10,596 bases of DNA, taken from Bacteroidota bacterium (GTDB lineage Bacteria > Bacteroidota > Bacteroidia > Bacteroidales > GCA-2748055). Each line of letters begins with the position of its first letter. Position 1 is the stretch's first letter. The DNA lies in NCBI GenBank assembly GCA_030592605.1, contig JAUVIT010000025.1, positions 1 through 10,596 on the forward strand, in the 5' to 3' direction. Made by a program: the position numbers and the translations under genes. The notes beneath the pieces are model-generated. The model searched no databases and was not told where the DNA came from. It saw only the letters and a program-made list of their open reading frames with translations. This document shows, one piece after another, positions 1-6,050 of this stretch.

Positions 1-576
1 AAACTTATTGAAAAGGACCGTCAAAGGAGCTATGTCTTATCGAATATGCTAAGCAATACGCTGGTTATCAATGGTGATGGGACTGATATGGAGCTCTTGC
101 GTGAAGAAGGACTGGAGAAGATGGATGCTTTTATAGCTGTAACCGGGAATGCAGAGACCAATATACTATCCTGTCTGCTTGCCAAGCACCTTGGCGTTAA
201 AAGAACCATTGCCGAAGTTGAGAATATGGATTATATCCACCTGGCGGAGAATATCGGAGTAGACACCATCATCAATAAGAAATTGATCACCGCCAGCAGG
301 ATTTTCCGCTTTACCATGGCGGATGAGGTCTCCAGTATTAAGTGCCTCACCGGGACCGAGGCAGAGGTGATGGAGTTTGTGGTGAAACCGGATGCTCCTG
401 CCACCTTAGGGTGCCTGGCAGAGATTGATTTTCCACGGGAGGCCATTATAGGTGGGGTTATCCGGGGAAAAAACGCTTTCATTGCTCATGGTGAAACGCA
501 TATTAAGCCTTACGACCGTGTAGTGGTGTTTGCGCTGCCTGGAGTAATTTATACCATTGGCAAGTTTTTCAACTAG
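1..576 (+). CDS. trkA: Trk potassium uptake system NAD-binding regulator TrkA (C-terminal part; 5' end outside window)
   Basis: The reading frame is open from base 1, so the gene begins upstream of the window; the internal ATG at 46 is not the start. TrkA is the cytoplasmic RCK subunit that binds nucleotide and gates the TrkH potassium pore. The visible 191 residues look like the second half of a two-RCK protein. First comes the later part of a Rossmann RCK_N domain (INGDGTD, then AVTGNAETN, then a segment around AEVEN and GVDTIINKK). An RCK_C domain follows, from about residue 108 to the end (EVMEFVVKPDAPA, IGGVIRGKNAFIAHG, DRVVVFALP). The glycine-rich nucleotide loop of this domain would lie before the window. 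The stop is only 6 nt before trkH, which supports an operon. The family assignment is firm; whether the whole protein has two RCK units is inferred from the family. Confidence 0.9.
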   Translation, partial: KLIEKDRQRSYVLSNMLSNTLVINGDGTDMELLREEGLEKMDAFIAVTGNAETNILSCLLAKHLGVKRTIAEVENMDYIHLAENIGVDTIINKKLITASRIFRFTMADEVSSIKCLTGTEAEVMEFVVKPDAPATLGCLAEIDFPREAIIGGVIRGKNAFIAHGETHIKPYDRVVVFALPGVIYTIGKFFN

Positions 577-582
577 GAAGAG

Positions 583-2031
583 ATGCTGAATTACCGAACC
601 ATTATTCGAATCCTGGGTGTTATCCTGGTAACCGAAGGTTTCTTTATGTGGCTGGCCATTCCCATGTCCCTGATCTTCGGGGAGAAGGATTTCCTGCAGT
701 TTATGCTATCTGGTGCCATTACTGTCTCTGCTGGCATGTTGGCCTATCTGCCCTTACGGAAAACCAAACTGGAGGTGAACCGAAGGGATGGTTATGTGAT
801 TGTTACAGGGGCCTGGATCCTTTTCTCGCTTTTCGGAACCCTGCCCTTCCTGCTTACGCGATCCATACCCAACTTTACAGATGCCTTTTTTGAGACTATT
901 TCCGGATTTACCACCACCGGGGCCTCCATTCTAAATAACATTGAGGATCTTTCCCACGCCGTTCTTTTTTGGAGGAGTCTGATACAATGGCTTGGCGGGA
1001 TGGGAATAATACTGCTAACACTACTTTTGCTTCCTTTCCTTGGTATCGGAGGAATGCAGCTTTTTTTGGCCGAGGTGCCCAGCCCCACTCCCGATAAGCT
1101 CCATCCTCATGTAAAGGATACGGCCAAACGTTTATGGTTTATCTACCTGATTTTTACACTGTCAGAGACTTTGCTGCTCTGGGCTGGTGAAATGGGCCTG
1201 TACGATGCCTTTTGTCACTCGTTAACCACCATGGCCACGGGTGGCTACTCCACCAAGCAGGCCAGCATTGCATACTGGAACTCGCCCTATATTCATTATG
1301 TGATTACTGCATTTATGTTCCTGGCTGGAACCAATTTTACCCTGGCCTACTTTGGAATGCACGGACAGTTCAGAAAGATCTGGGAGAATGAGGAGTTTAA
1401 GTGGTACCTTGGATTTATAGGAGGTTTCACATTGCTGGTAACCCTTGGACTCTTCTTTACGGGTGGCGGAGGACTGGAGCTGGCCTTTAGGAATGCCATT
1501 TTCCAGGTAGTCTCCATCATTACTACCACGGGGTATGCAACAGCGGATTATCTGAAGTGGGCTCCCTGGCTCATCGTGTTGATTTTTACCCTGATGTTTT
1601 TTGGTGGATCGGCAGGATCCACCGGAGGTGGTCCTAAGATTATGCGGGTTGTGGTGATGTTGAAAAACTCCACCCAGGAGCTGAAACGGATGATTCATCC
1701 TAATGCCGTTATTCCTGTCAGGTTAAATAAAATGGCTGTAGAAGAGCCGGTGGTCACCAGTGTGCTGGCCTTTATGGCTTTTTACGGGATCATCGCAGTG
1801 GTCTCCATGGTGGTGATGTCCATTTTAGGAAGCGATCTGAATACCTCTATTGGGGCCGTGGTTGCCACCCTGGGAAATATTGGTCCGGGTATTGGGAAAG
1901 TGGGACCAGCCCTTAACTTCTCTGAGATGCATGTGGCAGGCAAATGGTTTCTATCCTTTCTGATGCTGGTAGGCCGCTTGGAACTTTTTACGGTTCTTGT
2001 GCTTTTCTCCCCCATGTTCTGGAGGCGCTAG
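583..2031 (+). CDS. trkH: Trk potassium uptake system membrane pore protein TrkH
   Basis: This 482-residue polytopic membrane protein belongs to the TrkH/KtrB potassium transporter family and forms the K+ path across the inner membrane, controlled by TrkA. All four pore-loop filter segments are visible, each with its glycine: TTTGAS (110-115), TMATGGYST (216-224), TTTGYAT (314-320) and LGNIGPGIG (430-438). A glycine/serine-rich stretch GGSAGSTGGG (341-350) matches the intramembrane gating loop of the third repeat. The C-terminal GRLELFTVLVLF segment is also typical. The length is normal for TrkH, and no filter residue appears lost. The ATG at 583 follows the trkA stop closely and fits the family N-terminus. 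The gene ends 5 nt from the stop of the convergent gene at 2037, and I see no clear terminator hairpin between them. Confidence 0.95.
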   Translation: MLNYRTIIRILGVILVTEGFFMWLAIPMSLIFGEKDFLQFMLSGAITVSAGMLAYLPLRKTKLEVNRRDGYVIVTGAWILFSLFGTLPFLLTRSIPNFTDAFFETISGFTTTGASILNNIEDLSHAVLFWRSLIQWLGGMGIILLTLLLLPFLGIGGMQLFLAEVPSPTPDKLHPHVKDTAKRLWFIYLIFTLSETLLLWAGEMGLYDAFCHSLTTMATGGYSTKQASIAYWNSPYIHYVITAFMFLAGTNFTLAYFGMHGQFRKIWENEEFKWYLGFIGGFTLLVTLGLFFTGGGGLELAFRNAIFQVVSIITTTGYATADYLKWAPWLIVLIFTLMFFGGSAGSTGGGPKIMRVVVMLKNSTQELKRMIHPNAVIPVRLNKMAVEEPVVTSVLAFMAFYGIIAVVSMVVMSILGSDLNTSIGAVVATLGNIGPGIGKVGPALNFSEMHVAGKWFLSFLMLVGRLELFTVLVLFSPMFWRR

Positions 2032-2036
2032 GTCAC

Positions 2037-2510
2037 TTAGTTTGGAGAGACCAGATACTCACCGGGAAGTTTCCCGAATGTTTTTCTGAGCCAGAGATGG
2101 AATTTGTGTCCACCTCCTCCATAAAACATCATGGGACAGAAGCCATAAACCACCTTAATCTTATTTTCATCACATACAGTATGGGCTTTTTCTGAATAAG
2201 CTCCTTTACCCATACCCTTCACCATCCATACCCGTTTGATTCCCGATCCTACAGCCTGTTCAATAATCTCCACACTAAGTTCCGGAGGAACTGCCAGGAT
2301 CAGATTTTCTACATCTGCGGGCAGATCTTTGACTGAGGGAATGCAGGTATGTCCTTCAACATTGTCGTAGTGTGGGTTTACCGGGTATACCTCTTTTTCA
2401 AGTTTATTAAGTTCAGTGAGCAGGTATTTTCCGAAATTATCCTTCTTTGGTGATGCGCCGGCAATGGCTACTTTTTTCTGATCCAGAAAATTTTGAATGG
2501 TGTTTCTCAT
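2037..2510 (-). CDS. CoA-binding domain protein (YccU/CoA_binding_2-like)
   Basis: This is a small, soluble, single-domain Rossmann protein of 157 residues. It shows the CoA_binding_2 pattern: a first strand and glycine loop VAIAGASPKKDNFG (14-27), then YPVNP (42-46), a second nucleotide-side segment LILAVPPE (70-77), WMVKGMG (95-101) and the C-terminal GFCPMMF (123-129). Related proteins bind CoA or a similar nucleotide in crystal structures, but their cellular role is mostly unknown. I chose the ATG at 2510, giving MRNTIQNFLDQKKVAI. The in-frame ATG at 2534 would add eight residues not expected in the family. The YciO-type gene lies 65 nt upstream on the same strand and is probably co-transcribed. 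The link is suggestive only; no shared pathway can be read from the sequence. Confidence 0.8.
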   Translation of the reverse strand: MRNTIQNFLDQKKVAIAGASPKKDNFGKYLLTELNKLEKEVYPVNPHYDNVEGHTCIPSVKDLPADVENLILAVPPELSVEIIEQAVGSGIKRVWMVKGMGKGAYSEKAHTVCDENKIKVVYGFCPMMFYGGGGHKFHLWLRKTFGKLPGEYLVSPN

Positions 2511-2575
2511 AGCTAGGGAAGCTTTATACAGCAAGTTAAGAAACTGGACAATAAAATACCAGACTTCGCAAGGAT

Positions 2576-3193
2576 TTAATGAAGGTCGATTTCACCCAGT
2601 CCGTCGCGGATAAGTTCGGGTTCATCCCCGCTGCAGTCCACGATGGTAGAGGGGATCATCCCCCCATATCCTCCATCAATTACCGCATCTACGAAATCGC
2701 GGTATTCCTCGTATATAAGTTCGGGATCGGTGGGATACTCCAGAATCTGGTCATCCTCTTTCAGGGAAGTGGTCAGGATGGGATTGCCCAGTTGCCGGAC
2801 AATCTCCAGGATAATATTGTTATCCGGGATTCTGATTCCCACAGTTTTACGTTTCTGCTTGATGGATTTGGGAACCTGCGTACTGGCAGTCAGAATAAAG
2901 GTAAAGGGGCCAGGCATATGAGATTTCATCAATTTGAAGGTCCTGTTATCCACCTGCCTGGCATAATCGGAGAGGTGGCTCAGATCGGAACAGATGAAGG
3001 AGAACTGAGCTTTTTCAGGCTTAATTCCTTTAATACGCGCAACCCGCTCCACAGCCCTGGCCTTTGTGATGTCGCACCCGATTCCATAGACCGTATCGGT
3101 GGGGTAAATAATTACTCCCCCATCCCGAAGCAGCTCTACAATTTTGTCGATCTGCTTTTGATCCGGATTCTTTTCATATAGCTTCAAAAACAT
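2576..3193 (-). CDS. Sua5/YciO/YrdC-family protein (L-threonylcarbamoyladenylate synthase-like, YciO type)
   Basis: This 205-residue protein has one YrdC fold. Visible motifs are VIIYPTDTVYGIGCD (27-41), IKGIKPEKAQFSF (54-66), MPGPFTFIL (93-101), KRKTVGIRIP (114-123), LTTSLKEDD (140-148), PSTIVDCS (181-188) and the closing IRDGLGEID (195-203). TsaC/Sua5 members make threonylcarbamoyl-AMP from threonine, bicarbonate and ATP for the tRNA t6A modification. From memory of E. coli YciO, the central and C-terminal segments (KRKT-G-R-P, LG-P-L-TSL) resemble YciO more than TsaC, and YciO's role is less certain. The frame is open far upstream, but that part is antisense to the acetyltransferase gene. 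The ATG at 3193 gives the normal family N-terminus and length. The gene is divergent from the acetyltransferase gene, 72 nt away. Confidence 0.85.
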   Translation of the reverse strand: MFLKLYEKNPDQKQIDKIVELLRDGGVIIYPTDTVYGIGCDITKARAVERVARIKGIKPEKAQFSFICSDLSHLSDYARQVDNRTFKLMKSHMPGPFTFILTASTQVPKSIKQKRKTVGIRIPDNNIILEIVRQLGNPILTTSLKEDDQILEYPTDPELIYEEYRDFVDAVIDGGYGGMIPSTIVDCSGDEPELIRDGLGEIDLH

Positions 3194-3265
3194 AAGCTGT
3201 GCGATAAACGGCGTAAAAATAGTATAATAACTGTATAATTGGATCGCGTTTTGTATTTTCGACAG

Positions 3266-3859
3266 ATGCAGCTGCCTGTCATCGAACAAAAACTCTTTCG
3301 CCTCAGACCCTGGCATCCCGATGATGCTATGTCGCTTGTTAAGCATGCCAATAATCCCCGAATTGCATCCAACCTGAGGGATGGTTTTCCTTATCCCTAT
3401 ACCCTTGGTGATGCCAGAAAGTGGTTGGCTATGGTTGGCGATAACAGGGAGGATATAATCCTGGCCATTGAAATTAATGGTGAAGCTTGCGGGGGAATCG
3501 GGCTGCATGGTCTAAAAGATGTGTATCGCTATAACGGGGAGATTGGTTACTGGCTCTCGGAGAAGCACTGGGGGAGGGGGATTATGTCTGATGCAGTGGC
3601 CGCCATGGTGGATTACGCATTTACGCAGACCTCATGGCTAAGGCTTTTTGCATGCATTTATGAAAACAATCCCTCTTCTATGCGGGTCCTTGAAAAAAAC
3701 TGGTTCAGACCAGAGGCCATTCACAGAAAAGCAGTGATGAAAGATGCTAAACTGATGGATGAGCATCTATATGCCCTGTTGAAGGATCAATGGTGGGCTT
3801 CCTCTTCTTCATCATCTTCATCATCTTCATCCTCTTCATCCTCAAGTTCCGATCTTTGA
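3266..3859 (+). CDS. GNAT-family N-acetyltransferase (RimJ/RimL-like) with poly-serine tail
   Basis: This is a 197-residue GNAT acetyltransferase of the RimJ/RimL-like (Acetyltransf_3) type, expected to move an acetyl group from acetyl-CoA to an amine; the substrate cannot be told. The N-terminus LFRLRPWHPDDAMSLVKHANN is typical. The acetyl-CoA-binding motif A region is EIGYWLSEKHWGRGIMSDA (92-110), and motif B is NNPSSMRVLEKNWF (134-147). The domain is complete by about DEHLYALLKDQWW (165-177). After it comes Ala, 17 consecutive Ser (179-195) and Asp-Leu, which is unusual for the family. This tail lies entirely within the overlap with the convergent rhomboid gene. I chose the ATG at 3266; an in-frame TTG at 3239 could add nine residues but has no family support. 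Confidence 0.85.
   Translation: MQLPVIEQKLFRLRPWHPDDAMSLVKHANNPRIASNLRDGFPYPYTLGDARKWLAMVGDNREDIILAIEINGEACGGIGLHGLKDVYRYNGEIGYWLSEKHWGRGIMSDAVAAMVDYAFTQTSWLRLFACIYENNPSSMRVLEKNWFRPEAIHRKAVMKDAKLMDEHLYALLKDQWWASSSSSSSSSSSSSSSSSDL
3787..3859. other. 73-bp convergent (tail-to-tail) overlap of two coding regions
   Basis: The acetyltransferase stop (TGA, 3857-3859, + strand) lies inside the rhomboid gene, and the rhomboid stop (TGA, 3787-3789, - strand) lies inside the acetyltransferase gene. In the shared DNA the + strand is read as poly-serine and the - strand as an acidic Asp/Glu tail. Both proteins have complete domains before the overlap, so both tails look like additions. This is seen directly; whether both stops are used in the cell is inferred from the open frames. 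Confidence 0.85.
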
Positions 3860-4422
3860 GGTTCGGGTCCCTGATCGCGGTAGACAAGAGCCAGGACCAG
3901 GCCGGATATGGCCCCGGTAATATGGGCCTCGAAGGAAACCTCGAAATCAAAGGGCAGGAGTCCCCAGACCATACTGCCGTACCAGAAGACTACCAGCAGG
4001 GAGATGGCAATCAGACTATTTACCCGCCGGATTAAACCACTCAGAAAGAGAAACGCAGCCAGACCGTAAATTAGTCCGGATGCACCAACGTGGTAAGCCT
4101 CTCTTCCCACACCCCATAGGAGAATGCCCCCCAGGAGGTAGATCAGGCCCCAGATTTTATATGCAATATCCCGGTAGAAATAGAAGAGTGCAAGGCTAAG
4201 TAAGAACACAGGCATGGAGTTGTCCAGTAAGTGTTTCCAGCCCCCATGAATCAGGGGTGAGAAAAGAATGCCCTGCAACCCGCTCCACTTCCTGGGGTAG
4301 ACGCCTCCTTCCACAAAAGAGAGTTCCATGCTGATTTCGAAAAATTTCACTGCCCAGAGCAGCAGCAGGAAGAATGCGGGAAAAACCAGGCTATATATGA
4401 ACCGTTTCTTCTCTTCCGACAT
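3787..4422 (-). CDS. Rhomboid-family intramembrane serine protease
   Basis: This 211-residue, compact, probably six-helix rhomboid protease would cleave transmembrane substrates within the inner membrane. The catalytic serine is in GASG (113-116, Ser115) and the catalytic histidine in AHITG (166-170, His167). The helix-2 segment HGGWKHLLDNS (59-69) supplies the conserved His64 and Asn68 of the oxyanion region. Hydrophobic segments lie at about 11-30, 70-83, 90-105, 114-131, 136-155 and 166-181. The core is therefore complete and predicted active. After the last helix a charged tail (YRDQGPEPQRSELE) leads into an Asp/Glu-rich end (192-208) and AHH. The ATG at 4422 is chosen because the longer open frame is antisense to rmuC and has no family character. 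The 3' end overlaps the acetyltransferase gene by 73 bp. Confidence 0.9.
   Translation of the reverse strand: MSEEKKRFIYSLVFPAFFLLLLWAVKFFEISMELSFVEGGVYPRKWSGLQGILFSPLIHGGWKHLLDNSMPVFLLSLALFYFYRDIAYKIWGLIYLLGGILLWGVGREAYHVGASGLIYGLAAFLFLSGLIRRVNSLIAISLLVVFWYGSMVWGLLPFDFEVSFEAHITGAISGLVLALVYRDQGPEPQRSELEDEEDEDDEDDEEEEAHH
3806..3841 (+). repeat. Tandem 9-bp repeat, four copies
   Basis: Four head-to-tail nonamers are present: TCTTCATCA twice, then TCTTCATCC twice. They are flanked by further TCN codons, so serine coding runs from 3800 to 3850. The unit length is a multiple of three, so copy-number change would alter tail length in both overlapping proteins without shifting either frame. Such arrays are prone to replication slippage. 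Confidence 0.9.
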
Positions 4423-4426
4423 AGAA

Positions 4427-4434
4427 CAAAGGTA
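4427..4434 (-). promoter_or_regulatory. Candidate -7 promoter element for the rhomboid gene (possibly leaderless)
   Basis: The - strand reads TACCTTTG, an exact match to the Bacteroidota -7 consensus TAnnTTTG. It ends only 4 nt before the rhomboid ATG, so transcription would start at or next to the start codon. I see no matching TTG at the usual -33 distance, so this rests on the -7 element alone. Confidence 0.4.
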
Positions 4435-4477
4435 AATTTTTTTCGATTGTGCTATCTTTAAAGAAAAAACCGGGAAC

Positions 4478-5824
4478 ATGACAGAAATCTTGCTTGGCAT
4501 CCTAATACTGCTTGCCCTTGTAAATGTAATTATCGCTTTCAGGAACAGGAGATCGGGGGATATGGGACCCAAGTTAAAAGAGCTTGGAAACTCCATACTT
4601 AGGTTCGAAACCGTTCTGGAAAAGAATGAGAGAACGCTGAAGGATGAATTTGAACGGAACAGAAGAGAGAACCTGGAGACAGCCAAGACCAACCGGGAGG
4701 AACTGAGCAGGTCGCTTCTCTCATTCGAGGAGAAATTTGCCAGCAATATTAAGGAGCTGAATGAGTTGATCAGGCTGAAGTTTGGGGACTTCAATAAGCA
4801 GCAGATTGATAATAACAAGCAGTCCACCGATCATATGAAGTTGATCCAGGAGAGCATTGAAAAGCATCTCTTGAGTATCCGGGAAGACAATACAAAGCAA
4901 CTTAACGAGATGCGGAAGACCGTAGATGAAAAGCTGCAGACTACCCTGGAGAAAAGGCTGAGTGAATCCTTTAAACTGGTGAGTGAACGACTGGAACAGG
5001 TACACAAGGGCCTGGGCGAAATGCAGAATATCGCCAATGGTGTGGGCGATCTGAAGAAGGTGCTTTCCAATGTAAAGACCAGGGGTGTGCTTGGCGAGTA
5101 TCAGCTGGGTAATATACTGGAGCAGATTCTGACTCCGGACCAGTATGGCAAGAATGTGGCTACCAAAAAGGGAAGTCAGGCCAATGTGGAGTATGCCATT
5201 AAGTTGCCGGGAAAGAGCACTGAAGAAGAGGTCTGGATGCCGGTGGACTCCAAGTTCCCCATTGAGTCTTATGAAGTATTACTCGCGGCCTATGAGATAG
5301 GGGTGCCTGAAGATATCGAGACGGCCCAGAAGGTTTTGATCAAAACCGTAGAGGGATTTGCCAGGGAGATCAGTGAAAAATATATCGATCCGCCGCATAC
5401 CACCGATTTCGGAATTATGTTTCTTCCGGTAGAAAGTCTCTATGCAGAGATCTTAAGGCATCCTGGACTGTTTGAGACCCTGCAACGGAAATACAAGATC
5501 ACCATTACCGGTCCCACCACATTATCGGCCCTGATGAATAGCCTGCAGATGGGATTCAGGACCCTGGCCGTTCAGAAAAGAAGCAGTGAGGTTTGGAATG
5601 TACTGGGTGCCGTGAAAAATGAATTTAGCAAGTTTTCCGAACAGTTATCCAAGGTCCAGAAACAGCTCAATACGGCATCAGGGTCACTGGAGACCTTACG
5701 GAGCACCAGGACCAACCAGATTGAGCGAAGACTGCGGAATGTGGAGACCTTGGACCCCGTTGAATCCAAAGAAGTGCTCGAACTTCCTTCCGAATCGGAA
5801 GAGGATGAACCCTCTGATGAATAA
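4478..5824 (+). CDS. rmuC: DNA recombination protein RmuC homolog
   Basis: This 448-residue protein is of the RmuC family, whose E. coli member limits recombination at inverted repeats and is thought to carry a nuclease-like fold. The protein starts with one membrane segment (about 4-21, ILLGILILLALVNVIIAF). A long charged helical region (about 35-185) follows, probably a coiled coil. The conserved RmuC domain begins near TRGVLGEYQLGNILEQIL (201-218). It contains VWMPVDSKFPIESYE (252-266), FGIMFLPVESLYAE (311-324) and GPTTLSALMNSLQMGFRTL (345-363). The last 15 or so residues are acidic (SESEEDEPSDE). Length and order are normal. The gene is divergent from the rhomboid gene across a 55-nt gap, which holds a weak -7-like TATCTTTA (4453-4460) on this strand. 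The ilv promoter lies just downstream. Confidence 0.9.
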   Translation: MTEILLGILILLALVNVIIAFRNRRSGDMGPKLKELGNSILRFETVLEKNERTLKDEFERNRRENLETAKTNREELSRSLLSFEEKFASNIKELNELIRLKFGDFNKQQIDNNKQSTDHMKLIQESIEKHLLSIREDNTKQLNEMRKTVDEKLQTTLEKRLSESFKLVSERLEQVHKGLGEMQNIANGVGDLKKVLSNVKTRGVLGEYQLGNILEQILTPDQYGKNVATKKGSQANVEYAIKLPGKSTEEEVWMPVDSKFPIESYEVLLAAYEIGVPEDIETAQKVLIKTVEGFAREISEKYIDPPHTTDFGIMFLPVESLYAEILRHPGLFETLQRKYKITITGPTTLSALMNSLQMGFRTLAVQKRSSEVWNVLGAVKNEFSKFSEQLSKVQKQLNTASGSLETLRSTRTNQIERRLRNVETLDPVESKEVLELPSESEEDEPSDE

Positions 5825-5844
5825 ATCGTTATTTTTTTAGGGAA

Positions 5845-5878
5845 TTGCGCTTGCGAATTGATTTTATCTCTATATTTG
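5845..5878 (+). promoter_or_regulatory. Predicted promoter of the ilv operon
   Basis: TATATTTG (5871-5878) is an exact match to the Bacteroidota -7 element TAnnTTTG. TTG triplets at 5845-5847 and 5851-5853 lie 23 and 17 nt upstream, both within the spacing I recall for the -33 TTG of this phylum. Transcription would start near 5883-5886, about 10-13 nt before the leader peptide ATG. The stop of rmuC is only 20 nt before this site, so the ilv operon most likely has its own promoter. Confidence 0.65.
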
Positions 5879-5895
5879 AGCGATGTTTTAAAACT

Positions 5896-5964
5896 ATGCT
5901 AAACAACATTCTGCATATTCTACTCGTGGTGCTAGTGCTGGTGATTGATCCAGGGTTGGCCTGA
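5896..5964 (+). CDS. ilv operon leader peptide (22 aa, Leu/Ile/Val-rich attenuator peptide)
   Basis: This short frame begins ATG-CTA-AAC-AAC-ATT-CTG-CAT. It continues with ten branched-chain codons in a row (residues 8-17, ILLVVLVLVI), then Asp-Pro-Gly-Leu-Ala and TGA at 5962-5964. Of 22 residues, 14 are Leu (7), Val (4) or Ile (3), exactly the products of the operon that follows. Three of the seven Leu codons are CTA, which appears uncommon in the neighbouring genes. The sequence before the ATG is A/T-rich, as usual for Bacteroidota starts. By analogy with E. coli ilvL and leuL, the ribosome's progress here would sense charged Leu/Val/Ile tRNA. The stop codon lies inside the 5' arm of the antiterminator. 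The peptide itself probably has no other function. The frame and composition are observed; the regulatory role is inferred. Confidence 0.85.
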   Translation: MLNNILHILLVVLVLVIDPGLA

Positions 5965-6007
5965 GAACGGTATTTTGCAGATAAAAGCATACCAAGCCAT
6001 TCTCAGG
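5960..6007 (+). promoter_or_regulatory. Antiterminator stem of the ilv attenuator
   Basis: CCTGAGAACGG (5960-5970) can pair with CCATTCTCAGG (5997-6007): ten of eleven positions pair, with one C/A mismatch at 5968/5999. The 3' arm shares 5997-6004 with the 5' arm of the terminator, so the two hairpins cannot form together. The 5' arm overlaps the leader stop codon. A ribosome that finishes the leader would cover this arm and allow termination, while one stalled in the Leu/Val/Ile run leaves most or all of it free. Confidence 0.8.
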
Positions 6008-6025
6008 AAAGAGGATGGCTTTTTT
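5994..6025 (+). terminator. Intrinsic terminator of the ilv attenuator
   Basis: AAGCCATTCTC (5994-6004) and GAGGATGGCTT (6011-6021) form an 11-bp stem with a single T-G wobble and a 6-nt loop (AGGAAA). It runs directly into a T-tract (6020-6025). This is a standard factor-independent terminator, placed after the leader peptide and 25 nt before the ilvD ATG, with no complete gene to end except the leader. It is the terminating half of the predicted attenuator. Confidence 0.85.
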
Positions 6026-6050
6026 AATGAACAGATAAATAGTTGGGAAG

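Noticed and set aside
2029..2045. Bidirectional terminator between trkH and the CoA-binding gene
   Set aside because: The stops are only 5 nt apart and I could find no convincing hairpin with a T-run on either strand.
3194..3265. Divergent promoter between the YciO-type and acetyltransferase genes (TATAATTG on +, TATTTTTA on -)
   Set aside because: Each is one base off TAnnTTTG, the gap is AT-rich, and no TTG was found at proper spacing. A promoter must be near, but I cannot place it.
3194..3508. N-terminal extension of the YciO-type protein by 105 residues
   Set aside because: It is antisense to the acetyltransferase gene, while the family N-terminus begins at the ATG at 3193.
4423..4827. 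N-terminal extension of the rhomboid protein by 135 residues
   Set aside because: The extension is antisense to the start of rmuC, is Ser/Leu-rich in the manner of shadow frames, and normal rhomboid sequence begins only after the ATG at 4422.
5784..5838. Possible terminator for rmuC: CTTCCG-aat-CGGAAG hairpin and a later T-run (5832-5838)
   Set aside because: The hairpin lies inside the coding region, about 35 nt before the T-run, so it lacks terminator geometry. The T-run has no stem directly before it.
6027..6038. Second tiny frame (Met-Asn-Arg-stop) between the attenuator terminator and ilvD
   Set aside because: Three codons with no relevant composition; expected by chance.
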